Shown piece after piece: positions 44,164 to 53,407 of a stretch of 64,000 nt of DNA. The notes under the pieces were generated by a model. That model was not told the DNA's origin. It searched no databases and worked only from the letters and a program-made list of their open reading frames with translations. The first letter of the stretch is position 1. Each line of letters begins with the position of its first letter. Position numbers and translations under genes: made by a program. The stretch comes from Streptomyces sp. NL15-2K (lineage in GTDB: Bacteria > Actinomycetota > Actinomycetes > Streptomycetales > Streptomycetaceae), in assembly GCF_030551255.1 (NCBI RefSeq), contig NZ_CP130630.1, positions 186,001-250,000 of the forward strand. The letters run 5' to 3'.

Positions 44164-45780
44164 ATGCAGGCCGACTCATCGTTCTGGGACTCGCTGGTGT
44201 TCGACGGGATCGACGACGTGGACGTCGAGGCGGCGACCGCTGCCTTCGGCACCGTCGACATCGTGGCGAGAGGCCGGGCGGCGGGCGCAGCCTGTCCGGA
44301 CTGCGGTCGGCTCTCGGACCGGGTGCACGACTCCTACCAGCGCAGGCTGAAGGACCTCCCGCTCGGTGGGCAGGGCGTCGTCATCCTGCTGCGGGTCCGG
44401 CGCTTCATCTGCTGCGACACGAACTGTCCGCGCCGCACCTTTGCCGAGCCGTTCGCGCAGCTGACCGCCCCGTACGCACGCTTCACCACCCGGTTGAACT
44501 CCATGCTGGAGCGCATCGGGCTCGCGCTGGCCGGACGGGCCGGCGCCCGACTGGCTGCCCAACTGGGCCTCGGCGCTGGGCGGATGGCGCTGCTGCGCAG
44601 GGTCATGGCGTTGCCGGATCCGCAGTTCACCACGCCTCGTGTACTCGGGGTGGACGATTTCGCCACCCGGCGTGGACACTCGTACGCCACCGTGATCACA
44701 GACGGCGAACTCCACCGGCCCATCGACATCCTGCCAGGATGCGAAGCGGCACCCTTGGCAGCGTGGCTGGCGGCCCACCCGGGAGTCGAGGTGATCTGCC
44801 GTGATCGCGCCGGCGCCTACGCCGAGGGCGCCGCGCTCGGAGCGCCGCACGCACTCCAGATCGCAGACAGGTATCACTTGCTGCAGAACCTCGGCCAGGC
44901 CGTCGAGAAGTGCGTTGCCGCGCACCGCGACTGCCTGCGTTCCATCGCACCGCAGCCGGACCAGACGGCCACCGGGGAAAACACCGACGGGCCCTGCGCC
45001 GTCGAGCCGCACTCACTCCCTTTGCCCACCGGTCGGCGGGCCGAGCGGATGCGCGCCCATCACGCCCTGGTCCACGGCCTGTTGAGCGAGGGGATGGGTC
45101 TCCGTGCCATCGCCCGTCACCTGGGCTGGGGGCGGCACACCGTCCAGCGGTATGCGCGCGCCGCCCGCTGGCAGGACATGGTTACCGGACGCAGTTCCCG
45201 CACCAGCCGCCTCGATATTCACCAGCCCTACCTGCAGCGGCGCATCGACGAAACCGATGGCAAGATCACCATCATCGAGTTACGCGCGGAGCTCGCCGAC
45301 CGCGGTCATCCGGTGCCCTACAGCAGCCTGCGGGACTGGGTCCGCAGCCGCCTGCAGTGGCCCGACGCACCCGCCCCGTCCGCCGCGGCGCCCTCGGTCC
45401 GCACCGTTGTCGGCTGGATCACCCGGCACCCCGACACCCTCGCCGAGGACGAGAACCGGCTGCTCAAGACAGTCCTTGACGCCTGCCCGGAGCTGGAGCA
45501 AACCCATGGACTCGTACGGGACTTCGCCAAGATGCTCACCCAGCGCACCGGCCCTGATCTGCCGGACTGGATCAGCACCGCCCGCGCCGCGCAGCTGCCC
45601 GGGATCACCGGCTTCGCCCGCGGACTGACCTTCGGCCTCGAAGCCGTGATCGCCGGACTGACCCTGCACTGGAGCTCTGGCGGCACCGAGGGCGCCGTGA
45701 CACGCGTGAAAAAGATCAAGAGGCAGCTCTACGGCCGGGCCGGATTCGGACTGCTCCGCAAGATGATCCTGCTGCAGTGA
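44164..45780 (+). CDS. ISL3-family transposase, intact (element B)
   Basis: 538 residues from the ATG at 44164 (a GTG at 44098 would add 22). The zinc ribbon AACPDCGRLSDRVHDSYQRR ... RRFICCDTNCPRRTFAE binds DNA ends. The DDE catalytic core reads [58 protein letters not shown] helical insert follows (RAIARHLGWGRHTVQRYARA), and the end is [39 protein letters not shown]. No damage visible, so the element may be active. Confidence 0.93.
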   Translation: MQADSSFWDSLVFDGIDDVDVEAATAAFGTVDIVARGRAAGAACPDCGRLSDRVHDSYQRRLKDLPLGGQGVVILLRVRRFICCDTNCPRRTFAEPFAQLTAPYARFTTRLNSMLERIGLALAGRAGARLAAQLGLGAGRMALLRRVMALPDPQFTTPRVLGVDDFATRRGHSYATVITDGELHRPIDILPGCEAAPLAAWLAAHPGVEVICRDRAGAYAEGAALGAPHALQIADRYHLLQNLGQAVEKCVAAHRDCLRSIAPQPDQTATGENTDGPCAVEPHSLPLPTGRRAERMRAHHALVHGLLSEGMGLRAIARHLGWGRHTVQRYARAARWQDMVTGRSSRTSRLDIHQPYLQRRIDETDGKITIIELRAELADRGHPVPYSSLRDWVRSRLQWPDAPAPSAAAPSVRTVVGWITRHPDTLAEDENRLLKTVLDACPELEQTHGLVRDFAKMLTQRTGPDLPDWISTARAAQLPGITGFARGLTFGLEAVIAGLTLHWSSGGTEGAVTRVKKIKRQLYGRAGFGLLRKMILLQ

Positions 45781-45826
45781 CCCACCCTCGATATTCGAGT
45801 GAACGCATGGGAAGGGTTTGCATAGG

Positions 45827-46573
45827 GTGACGAGTGTGGACCCAGCTGACTTCTACACCGGCATCGTCGCGGAGCTCTACGGACCGCTGAAGTCCTTCTC
45901 TCAAGACCCCGAGCCCTATGCGGCCTTCATTCAGCAAGCCGGCATGCCGGCCTTGGAGCTGGGGTGCGGAGACGGTGATCCCCTACTCGAACTGCGCCGA
46001 AGCGGCCTGGACGTCGACGGCGTCGACTCCTCCGCCGACATGCTGAAGCGACTCCGACGCCGGGCCGACGAACGAGACATCCCCGCCACCGTATTCCACC
46101 AGCGCATGGAGGCCTTGCACCTGCCCCGCCGCTACCGGGCGATCTTCCTCGCCGGGCCGACCTTCACCCTGCTCCCCGACGACGCCACAGCGCTCGCCGC
46201 CCTGCGCGCCATCCGCGCTCACCTGGCTGAGGGCGGCACCGCCCTGGTGCCCCTGTTCACCCCCGTACCGACCCCCGCCGAACAGATCGGTCGGGTGCGC
46301 ACCGCCGCCGCACCCGACGGCGCCGAGCTCCGAGTGTCCGTCGTCGCCGAGCAACGCGACGAGCAAGCCCGGACACAGACGACGCTTCTACGCTACGAAC
46401 GGCACCACGGCTCAGACAGCACCATCGAAGAACGCCCGTGGATCATGCACTGGTACACCCGGGACCAGTTCGAGAAGCTGGCCACGACCGCCGGCCTGGC
46501 CGCCGCGGTCACCGATTCGGACGGCAAACCAGCCCCCGCCGATGCCACCGGCCTGCTCCACTTCCGACTCTAA
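45827..46573 (+). CDS. Class I SAM-dependent methyltransferase (IS passenger)
   Basis: 248 residues from the GTG at 45827 (a TTG at 45818 and GTG at 45833 are alternatives). LELGCGDGDPLLELRRSGLD is motif I (E/DxGxGxG-like), VDGVDSSADMLKRL motif II, then FHQRMEALHLPRRYRAIFLA (post-I/motif III). The C-terminus holds PWIMHWYTRDQFEKLATTAG. It would methylate a small molecule or protein; the target is unknown. It sits 46 bases after the transposase stop and wholly within ISL3 element B. Whether it aids the element or the host is open. Confidence 0.88.
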   Translation: MTSVDPADFYTGIVAELYGPLKSFSQDPEPYAAFIQQAGMPALELGCGDGDPLLELRRSGLDVDGVDSSADMLKRLRRRADERDIPATVFHQRMEALHLPRRYRAIFLAGPTFTLLPDDATALAALRAIRAHLAEGGTALVPLFTPVPTPAEQIGRVRTAAAPDGAELRVSVVAEQRDEQARTQTTLLRYERHHGSDSTIEERPWIMHWYTRDQFEKLATTAGLAAAVTDSDGKPAPADATGLLHFRL

Positions 46574-46657
46574 ACCACCTGACCGCCTCGCCTCTGAGAA
46601 GGTCCGAGATCACCCTCCGCGACCGCTCCCCAAGATCTGTGCCAGAGCCCGCTGAGC

Positions 46658-47081
46658 GCCGTCCTAGCCACGAGTGAGGCAGCGCGGAAGTCGTCCGGGG
46701 CGGCGAGCGAGGACTCCACCACGGCGTCGAAGTGCCGGTCGCGGACGTGGGCTTTGACTGCGGCCTGCCGGCGCGCGGTGTCGGGGCGGACAGAGCACCG
46801 GCCGCACGGACATCGGAGTCAAGGGCCCTTCTGTAGTGGCGGTGCGCGGGCTTGTACAGGTCCCGGCCGACCCGCACGGCGCCGCCGCTACGGTCCAGGT
46901 CAGCCTGTACAAGGTCGTCGATCCGCGTTTCCCTGTCCCGGGCTGACTGGCCACGACGACCGGAACCGGCCGCTGCTGGCGCACCGCCCCCGCGGATCGC
47001 CGCAGGGAGGATGACCCGATCACGGATCTCGAAGTTCTCCCGCTCGGACAGCAGGGCCGGCGCATCCCCCGATTCCGTCAA
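46658..47081 (-). pseudogene. Hypothetical protein cut by ISL3 element B
   Basis: The TTG start at 47081 has AGGAGG upstream. LLSERENFEIRDRVILPAAI, ETRIDDLVQADLDRSGGAVR, VGRDLYKPAHRHYRRALDSD, then a frame change to RDRHFDAVVESSLAAPDDF. The element's target duplication CGCTGAGC falls right at the 3' side. No family known. Confidence 0.45.
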
Positions 47082-47333
47082 TGTTTCCTCCTGGTTCCCA
47101 TGCCGTCGTGCCGGTCAAGATCACTGACGTCGATCGATAGATGGCCGGTGGCGGTTTGATCTTCACCGGTCGGGCGGCGGCAGTGATTCGAGTTGGCCAG
47201 TATGTCGGCCGGTAGTTGGCCAATCGGGCTCTGCCTCTCTGAGGTGGGGGTGAGTGAGTCCGCCGCCGATGAGCAGCGTGCGCAGCCGGTAGTGGTCGCG
47301 GTTGCGAAAGTCGCGGGCGATGGGGCGGTGGAG

Positions 47334-47846
47334 TCAGTCGAACACCGACCAGCAGATGTCGTTGCGCAACCTCTGGTCCTCAAGTACGAGCTCGCGGATT
47401 GCTCCCGGGAGCTGATCACGCTGCCACTGGCACTCGAGTCGCCCTGCGGCCTCGCTGCGGCCTTCCGGCGCCGCTGCACGTGCAGCCTTGATCGCGTAGG
47501 CGGCCGCGCCGAGCTCGTGCGCGGCGACGTGGGCGACCGCCCCGGCTTGGCCGGCGGCGTACGCGGCATGCCGTGCTGCCCCACGCAAGTCTCTGGCTGC
47601 CCCCATCGCATGGCCACCTGCCGCGCGAGCCTGCATCATCTTGACCTCGCCACGTACCCAGGCCCTCGCATGCTCGATGGCCTGGCGCGGTCGTGGGTCC
47701 CCAGGCTGGGCCGACTCGAAGAGGTGGAGTACATGCTGTGCACACGAGGCAGCCCATAGCGCAAGGAGCCGGTGATTCGCATCAGTGAGAGTCCCACCAC
47801 GGCGGATCGTCACAAAGCGAGGGTCACGGACCTTTGGGAGGATCAT
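47334..47846 (-). CDS. Immunity-like helical protein
   Basis: 170 residues, Ala/His-rich helices: LLALWAASCAQHVLHLFESA, PGDPRPRQAIEHARAWVRGE, ARHAAYAAGQAGAVAHVAAH, ELGAAAYAIKAARAAAP. The DPRPRxAIEHARAW motif and repeated AAR-A-HAA pattern match a putative immunity (Imm5-like) family. The ATG at 47846 overlaps the stop of the next gene upstream (47843) by four bases. No cognate toxin is present here, which is common for orphan immunity genes. Confidence 0.75.
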   Translation of the reverse strand: MILPKVRDPRFVTIRRGGTLTDANHRLLALWAASCAQHVLHLFESAQPGDPRPRQAIEHARAWVRGEVKMMQARAAGGHAMGAARDLRGAARHAAYAAGQAGAVAHVAAHELGAAAYAIKAARAAAPEGRSEAAGRLECQWQRDQLPGAIRELVLEDQRLRNDICWSVFD

Positions 47847-48469
47847 GACTTGCCTTCCCTCCTGAGCGCATTCCTGAGGGCATTGGTGCGACGCCCTGCG
47901 GTGTGTTCTGCCGACCGGTCAGCCGCCTGGCGCAGGGAGTGATCCAGAGTGCTCATCAGCCGGGCGACATGATTGCTGCCGCTTGTCACGGGCGGGTAGC
48001 GGCGGAGCACGTCGATGAGCAGCGGTGTCGCACGCCGCCGCGACCGTTCCAGCAGGGCATCCACAATCGCGGGGTCGCCGCCCGCCTTTATCTCTCCGAT
48101 GCGTGCAGCACTCGCGGAGGCTCGCAGGATGTGGCCGACCTGGCTGGCCTGGGCGATGGGATGCAGGTATGCAGCCGACGCGGCGTCACCGGCGGATCGT
48201 GCGGCCAGTCGCGCGGCCTCGGAGGGCGCGGACCGAGCGGCTCGATGCGCTTCGAGGGAAGTAACGCGCTGCAACTTCGACCTGTTGGCACCATTGATGA
48301 ACGCCCAGGCCGCGTCGATCGCTGCATGGGGGCGCGGATCATCGGGAACAGCCTGCCCAAAGACTGACAAGACGTCCTCTGCGTGCCAAACCACGTAACG
48401 CGCCACGACACGCAACTCGTCCATCGTCAGGTCGAAGTCTCTCGGCGCGGTGTGCGTGCTCTTTGCCAT
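47843..48469 (-). CDS. Immunity-like helical protein, second gene
   Basis: 208 residues. DFDLTMDELRVVARYVVWHA, DVLSVFGQAVPDDPRPHAAI, DAAWAFINGANRSKLQRVTS, AARLAARSAGDAASAAYLHP, VGHILRASASAARIGEI. It shares the DDPRP-AAIDAAWAF signature with the downstream gene and so probably arose by duplication. First gene of a two-gene operon, divergent from the TioE-type regulator at 48558, with an 88-base shared promoter region. Confidence 0.78.
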   Translation of the reverse strand: MAKSTHTAPRDFDLTMDELRVVARYVVWHAEDVLSVFGQAVPDDPRPHAAIDAAWAFINGANRSKLQRVTSLEAHRAARSAPSEAARLAARSAGDAASAAYLHPIAQASQVGHILRASASAARIGEIKAGGDPAIVDALLERSRRRATPLLIDVLRRYPPVTSGSNHVARLMSTLDHSLRQAADRSAEHTAGRRTNALRNALRREGKS

Positions 48470-48557
48470 GTTCCTGAATTGTATTCCTGAACACTCGGTG
48501 GAGACTTGCGACTAGTTTTCCGCTCACGTGCGTCCGAAACCCTCAAACGGAGGTCAC

Positions 48558-49265
48558 ATGCGACCCGTGGACCTGGCTCGTCGGCATGGCCTCTCCACAC
48601 AGGCGGTTCGCAACTACGAGGACGCCGGCATCATCCCGCCTGCTCACCGCAGCCCGACGGGGTACCGGGACTACACCGCTACTCATGCCGCCGGCCTCAC
48701 GGCCTACCTGGCGCTCGTTCCTGCCTTCGGCTACTCGACGAGCCGGCGCATCATGCATGCCGTCACCAGCGGTCGGTTGGACGAGGCTCTGGAGCACATC
48801 GACGCTGGGCACGCACTCCTGGCTCGCGACCGCAACACGCTACGAACCGTCGAAGCGGCGCATTGTCATCTCGGAGCCGCCACCCCAGATGAAGCGGTCA
48901 GTAATCGGGCGCCGTACAGCGTCGGTGAACTCGCCCGCCACCTCGGGCTCAACCCGGCCACCCTGCGAGCCTGGGAACGCGCTGGGGTCCTCACCCCGCA
49001 ACGTGACCCGCGCACCGGGCACCGCCAGTATCTCGCGCTGGACGTGCGCGACGCTGAACTGGCGCACCTGCTGCGCCGAGGAGGCCAGGCCCTGAGCACC
49101 ATCGCCACCGTCCTCGGACAACTGCGCCGGGCCGGGAGCCTCAAAGCGCTCGCCACGGCACTGGAAGAGTGGCGGCGCGACCTCAGGGCTCGCGGAACGG
49201 CCCAGCTGTACGCCGCCGGTCAGCTCTCCATCTACCTGGACGCGTTGGACCGATCCGTGAGCTGA
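48558..49265 (+). CDS. TioE-family double-MerR regulator
   Basis: 235 residues from the ATG at 48558 with GGAGGT upstream. The first MerR HTH (VDLARRHGLSTQAVRNYEDA, GIIPPAHRSPTGYRDYTATH) is followed by a helical middle and a second MerR HTH (YSVGELARHLGLNPATLRAW, ERAGVLTPQRDPRTGHRQYL). This two-domain layout is the TioE family. It likely binds in the divergent promoter toward the immunity-like operon. The ligand pocket is not identifiable. Confidence 0.88.
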   Translation: MRPVDLARRHGLSTQAVRNYEDAGIIPPAHRSPTGYRDYTATHAAGLTAYLALVPAFGYSTSRRIMHAVTSGRLDEALEHIDAGHALLARDRNTLRTVEAAHCHLGAATPDEAVSNRAPYSVGELARHLGLNPATLRAWERAGVLTPQRDPRTGHRQYLALDVRDAELAHLLRRGGQALSTIATVLGQLRRAGSLKALATALEEWRRDLRARGTAQLYAAGQLSIYLDALDRSVS

Positions 49266-49399
49266 GACCGAACCACGAACATTCGCCGGGCGTCGATGTC
49301 CCAGCGATCGCGCCGGGCGCACTTCGGTGGGCGCCTGGTGCCCGCGCTGAAGCGGGGGCGGCGTCGCGTTTCTGGTGCTCCTGTTTGCAATCCTCGGCG

Positions 49400-49778
49400 G
49401 GCAACCGCATCCCCTCGCCCTGGTCGTGCTCTGCTGTGTCGCGGCTGTCTCGAGCGGGGCGAGCGCGACGCGGACTGGGCCCACCAGCCACCGCTGGTCG
49501 AGGACGCACTCGGCACGCAGATGCTTTCCCTCCTCATGCAGCTGGAAGCCGCCTGCACCGCCGCCGACATCGCGAAGGGGTGAAAGAGGCATTCCCTCAG
49601 CACCCGGGCGCCGAGATCCTGCTGAGCTTCCCCGGGTTCGGCATCTAGCTCGCCGCCCGGATCCTGGCTGAAATCGGGGCCGACCGCGCCCGCTTCGCCG
49701 ACGCCCGCGGCCCCAAGGCATGCGCCGGCTCCTCGCCCATCACCAGGGCCTCCGGCAAGAAGTCGGCCGTCGTGGAAC
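49400..49778 (+). pseudogene. IS110-type transposase, C-terminal remnant
   Basis: Reads MLSLLMQLEAACTAADIAKG in one frame, then FPQHPGAEILLSFPGFGI, TAG, LAARILAEIGADRARFADAR and ITRASGKKSAVV. Several frames and a stop. It joins tail-to-tail with the truncated dnaE, so this IS probably caused the cut. Confidence 0.65.
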
Positions 49779-52075
49779 TTGTCCCACTCCGCGGCCAGCA
49801 CCTCCGGTTTCTTCTTGCCCATCGCACGGCGCAGCAGGTCGGCACCACCGAGGGTGTAGCCGGCCAGTTCGCGGGCGATGGCCATGATCTGCTCCTGGTA
49901 GACGAGCAGATGGAAGGTGTTGCCGAGGATCGGCTCCAGTGCGTCGCGCAGCTCTGGGTGGATCGGGGTGATCTCCTGGCGGCCGGTCTTGCGGTGCGCG
50001 TAGTTGGTGTGTGCGTTGGCCGCCATGGGGCCGGGCCGGTAGAGAGCGTTGACCGCGGCGATGTCCTCGAACCGGGTGGGTTCCATCTGCTTGAGCAGGA
50101 CGCGCATGCCGCCGCCATCGAGCTGGAAGACACCGAAGGTGTTGCCCTCGGCCAGCAGCCGGTACGTCTTGGCGTCGTCCAGGGGGATCACGACGGTGGA
50201 CGGGTCGCCGTCCAGGGGATCTACGGTGGCCAGGCTGATGCCCCGGTTCTCGCGGATGTTCTCGATCGCCTGATCGATCACGCCCAGGTTCCGCAGCCCG
50301 AGGAAGTCCATCTTGATCAGGCCCATGGCTTCGCAGGACGGGTAGTCGAAGCCGGTGATCTTCACGCCGTCCGAGGCGCGCATGTGCAGCGGGATGCGGT
50401 CGGTGAGCTTCGTCTTGGAAAGGATCACCGCTGCGGCATGCACGCCGGTGCCGCGGGTGAGGCCCTCCACCCCGCGAGCGGTGTCGATGACCCGCTTCAC
50501 ATCCTGCTCGTTGTCATACATCTGCCGGATCTCGCCGGCCTCTCCGTACCGCTCGTGAGAGGGGTCGAAGACGGCAGCCAGCGGGGCGGGTTTGCCGTTC
50601 TGGTCCGGCGGGAGCGCCTTGGTGATCCGCTCGCCGTGGGCGTAGGGGTAGCCGAGGATGCGTGAGGAGTCCTTGATCGCGTTCTTGGCTTTGATCTTGC
50701 CGAACGTGTTCACCATGGCGGTGTACTCCGCGCCGTACTTCTCGGTGACGTATTGGACCATCCGGTCGCGCTGGCGGTCGTCGAAGTCGAGGTCGACGTC
50801 CGGCGGGTTGATGCGTTCGGGGTTCAGGAACCGCTCGAAGAGAAGGCCGTGTTCCAGGGGGCACAGCTCGGTGATGCGGGTGGCGTAGGCGACGATCGAG
50901 CCGGTGCACGACCCCCGGCCCGGACCGAGGGAGATCCTGTTGTCCCGGGCGTGGCGGCAGATGTCCGCCACGACGAGGAAGTAGGAGCTGAATCCCATGG
51001 GGCCGATGACCGTCATCTCGGTCTCGAAGCGGTCCAGGACGTGCTGGGGGATCGGGTCTCCGTAGCGCATCGCCAGCCCCTTGAGGGCTTCCTTACGCAG
51101 CCACGACTCCTGGGTCTCGCCTTCGGGCACGTCGGGGAACTGCGGCATCTCGTCGACGTAGTCGAAGACCTCGTCGTAGGACTCGACGCGCTCGGCGATC
51201 AGCAGGGTGTTGTCGCAGGCTTCCGGAAGCTCCGAGAACAGGCCGCGCATCTCGGCGGCGCTTTTGAGGTAATAGCCGGAGCCGTTGAAACGGAAGCGGT
51301 TCGGGTCGTCCTTGTTCTTGCCGACACCGATGCACAGCAGGCTGTCGTGGGCGTCAGCCTGGTCCTCGGTGACGTAGTGCGCGTCATTGGTGGCCAGGAG
51401 GGGAATGCTCAGTTCCTCGGCCAGGCGCAGCAGACCCTCACGGACCTTACGCTCGATGTCCAGGCCGTGATCCATCAGCTCCAGGAAATAGTTCTCACGT
51501 CCGAAGATCTCCTGGTAGGCCGCGGCCGCAGCCTTCGCCTCGTCGTACTGGTTCAGCCGCAGTCGGGTCTGGATCTCGCCGGACGGGCAGCCGGTGGTGG
51601 CGATGATGCCGTCCGGCCGTGCAGCGATCAGCTCCCGGTCCATGCGCGGTTTGCCGGCGGGGAACTGGCCCTCGTAGCTGGCCTGTGTGCTGAGCCAGAA
51701 CAGGTTCCGCAAGCCCTGGGCGTTCCGCGCCCACATGGTCAGGTGGGTGAAGCGGCCACCACCGGAGACGTCCTTCGACCCCTCACCGTCCTGGCTCATG
51801 GCCCGGCGGCCTCCTGGCCCCCAGAACTCCTGCTTCCGGACGAACCGAGAGGAAGGCGCCACGTACGCCTCGATGCCGATGATCGGCTTGATCCCGTCGA
51901 AGCTCTTCGCGACCTGCGCGAATTCATAGGCACCGAACATGTTGCCGTGATCGCTCATGGCGATCGCCGGCATCTCCTGCCGGGCCACCTCGCCGAACAT
52001 CGGCTTCAGCTTCTGCGCGCCGTCCAGCATCGAGTATTCGGTGTGATTGTGCAGGTGAACGAAGGAATCCGGCAC
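49776..52075 (-). pseudogene. dnaE: DNA polymerase III alpha subunit, 3'-truncated copy
   Basis: From the GTG at 52075, about 766 residues remain of a normal 1,150-1,180. The PHP domain (SFVHLHNHTEYSMLDGAQKL), the GYYLKS region, the palm with PDVDLDFDDRQRDR (catalytic acids) and RGVEGLTRGTGVHAAAVI, and the thumb/fingers to YTLGGADLLRRAMGKKKPEV are all readable without damage. The beta-clamp-binding and OB parts are gone; the frame runs into reversed IS110 debris. This is an accessory dnaE copy, not a working replicase. Confidence 0.85.
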
Positions 52076-52296
52076 GTGTGAGTTACCTCCGGAGCGAGTA
52101 GGTAGGCACCCCATCGGGGCCAGCGGCGCGGTGGGGGGAACGCAGCCACCCGGCTTCCGGGCAGCACGCTTCCCGTGTGCCAACCGGAAAACCACAGGTT
52201 GACCGAAGACATCAAATCGAGCGGGCAGACCTGGAATCAAAACAACCATGACGTAGCCCGCACTCAACGATTGGTTGTCTGTCTAGGATGGTCCGT

Positions 52297-53247
52297 ATGG
52301 ATCTCACTGCCGTGCGCACCTTCGTCACAGCCGTGGATGCGGGACAGTTCCAAGAAGCCGCCGCCGAGCTGTCGATCACTCCGCAGGCGGTGTCCAAGCG
52401 CATTGCCGTGCTGGAGAAAGACCTCGATGTGCAGTTGTTCAGTCGCACGGCCCGCGGCGCCCGACTCACCATCGACGGGCAGGCGTTCCTGCCCTACGCC
52501 CGAGCTCTCCTGCAAGCCGAGGACCGGGCAGCCGCTTCCGTGCGGCCGGGGCGCCGGGCATTGCGCGTCGACGTCATCGTGCGCCGACTCTCAGTGGCCG
52601 GGCTGCTGCACGACTTCCACCGCGCCCATCCCGAAACTGATCTTGATGTCGTGACCCTGCTCGATTCCGACACCGCCATCGCCGCCGTCCGCTCCGGCAT
52701 GATCGACGCGACCTTCCGTGCCGTGACCATGCCGGGCCGGCAGCTCCCCGACGGCATCGAGGCCGCTCCGGTCTTCGACGAACCGCTGCATCTGTTCACC
52801 GGGCCGGCTCACGAGTTCGCCACTGCACGTGCGATCAGTCCCGCCCAGCTCGCCGGGCGCCGGATCTGGATGCCCGGCAACATGCCGGGCACCGAATGGG
52901 CCGCCTACTACGACGAACTCGCCGCCACCTTCGGCCTCACGATCGACTCGGTCGGCCCCGACTTCGGTATCGAGCACCTCCTCGACACGATCGCGGACTC
53001 CTCCACGCTGGCGACCTTCGTCAGCGAGCAGACTCCGCTGGTCTGGCCTGTCGGCCACGACCTGCGGCGCATCCCCCTGCACGACCCGACTCCGGTCTAC
53101 CCCCACTCACTGATCTGGCGCACCGACAACCCCCACCCCGCCCTGGCAGCCCTGCGTCACCACCTCACGTCCGCCTACCCCGGCCGCCCCGACAACGGCA
53201 TCTGGACGCCGAAATGGGCCCAGCCCGTTCAGGCTGAACACACATGA
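52297..53247 (+). CDS. LysR-family transcriptional regulator
   Basis: 316 residues from the ATG at 52297 (an ATG at 52288 is possible). HTH: MDLTAVRTFVTAVDAGQFQE, AAAELSITPQAVSKRIAVLE, FSRTARGARLTIDGQAFLPY. The effector domain follows (ALRVDVIVRRLSVAGLLHDF, PVFDEPLHLFTGPAHEFATA, FVSEQTPLVWPVGHDLRRIP). No obvious divergent target gene survives, since dnaE lies upstream and an IS5 element downstream. LysR proteins normally act on a divergent operon. Confidence 0.88.
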   Translation: MDLTAVRTFVTAVDAGQFQEAAAELSITPQAVSKRIAVLEKDLDVQLFSRTARGARLTIDGQAFLPYARALLQAEDRAAASVRPGRRALRVDVIVRRLSVAGLLHDFHRAHPETDLDVVTLLDSDTAIAAVRSGMIDATFRAVTMPGRQLPDGIEAAPVFDEPLHLFTGPAHEFATARAISPAQLAGRRIWMPGNMPGTEWAAYYDELAATFGLTIDSVGPDFGIEHLLDTIADSSTLATFVSEQTPLVWPVGHDLRRIPLHDPTPVYPHSLIWRTDNPHPALAALRHHLTSAYPGRPDNGIWTPKWAQPVQAEHT

Positions 53248-53407
53248 CCGATCTGGCGACCTTCGATCTCCACGAGGGCGGAGGACTCCAGGATCTTCAC
53301 CCTCAGGATGTAGACGCCGTACTCCCGCTGGAAGGCGCAGTTCGTCAGGTCGGTACGCGCTTTGCGGCGGACCGGCGCGTAGGGTTCAGTGCCTGTACGA
53401 CCTCTTA

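Larger units (their letters stand above)
43988..46649. mobile_element. ISL3-family element B carrying a methyltransferase
   Basis: 2,662 bp bounded by perfect 38-base inverted ends (43988-44025, 46612-46649; GGCTCTGGCACAGATCTTGG...) and a perfect 8-bp target duplication CGCTGAGC (43980-43987, 46650-46657), the size ISL3 elements make. Inside are an intact transposase and, downstream in the same orientation, a SAM methyltransferase gene. Because the ends and duplication enclose both, the methyltransferase is true cargo. Confidence 0.93.

Noticed and set aside
43988..46649. Composite transposon made of two ISs
   Set aside because: The ends and 8-base duplication define one ISL3 unit with a single transposase and cargo.
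49232..52267. A 1,011-residue DnaE protein
   Set aside because: Only about 766 residues match DnaE; the rest is antisense of an IS110 remnant and upstream non-coding sequence.
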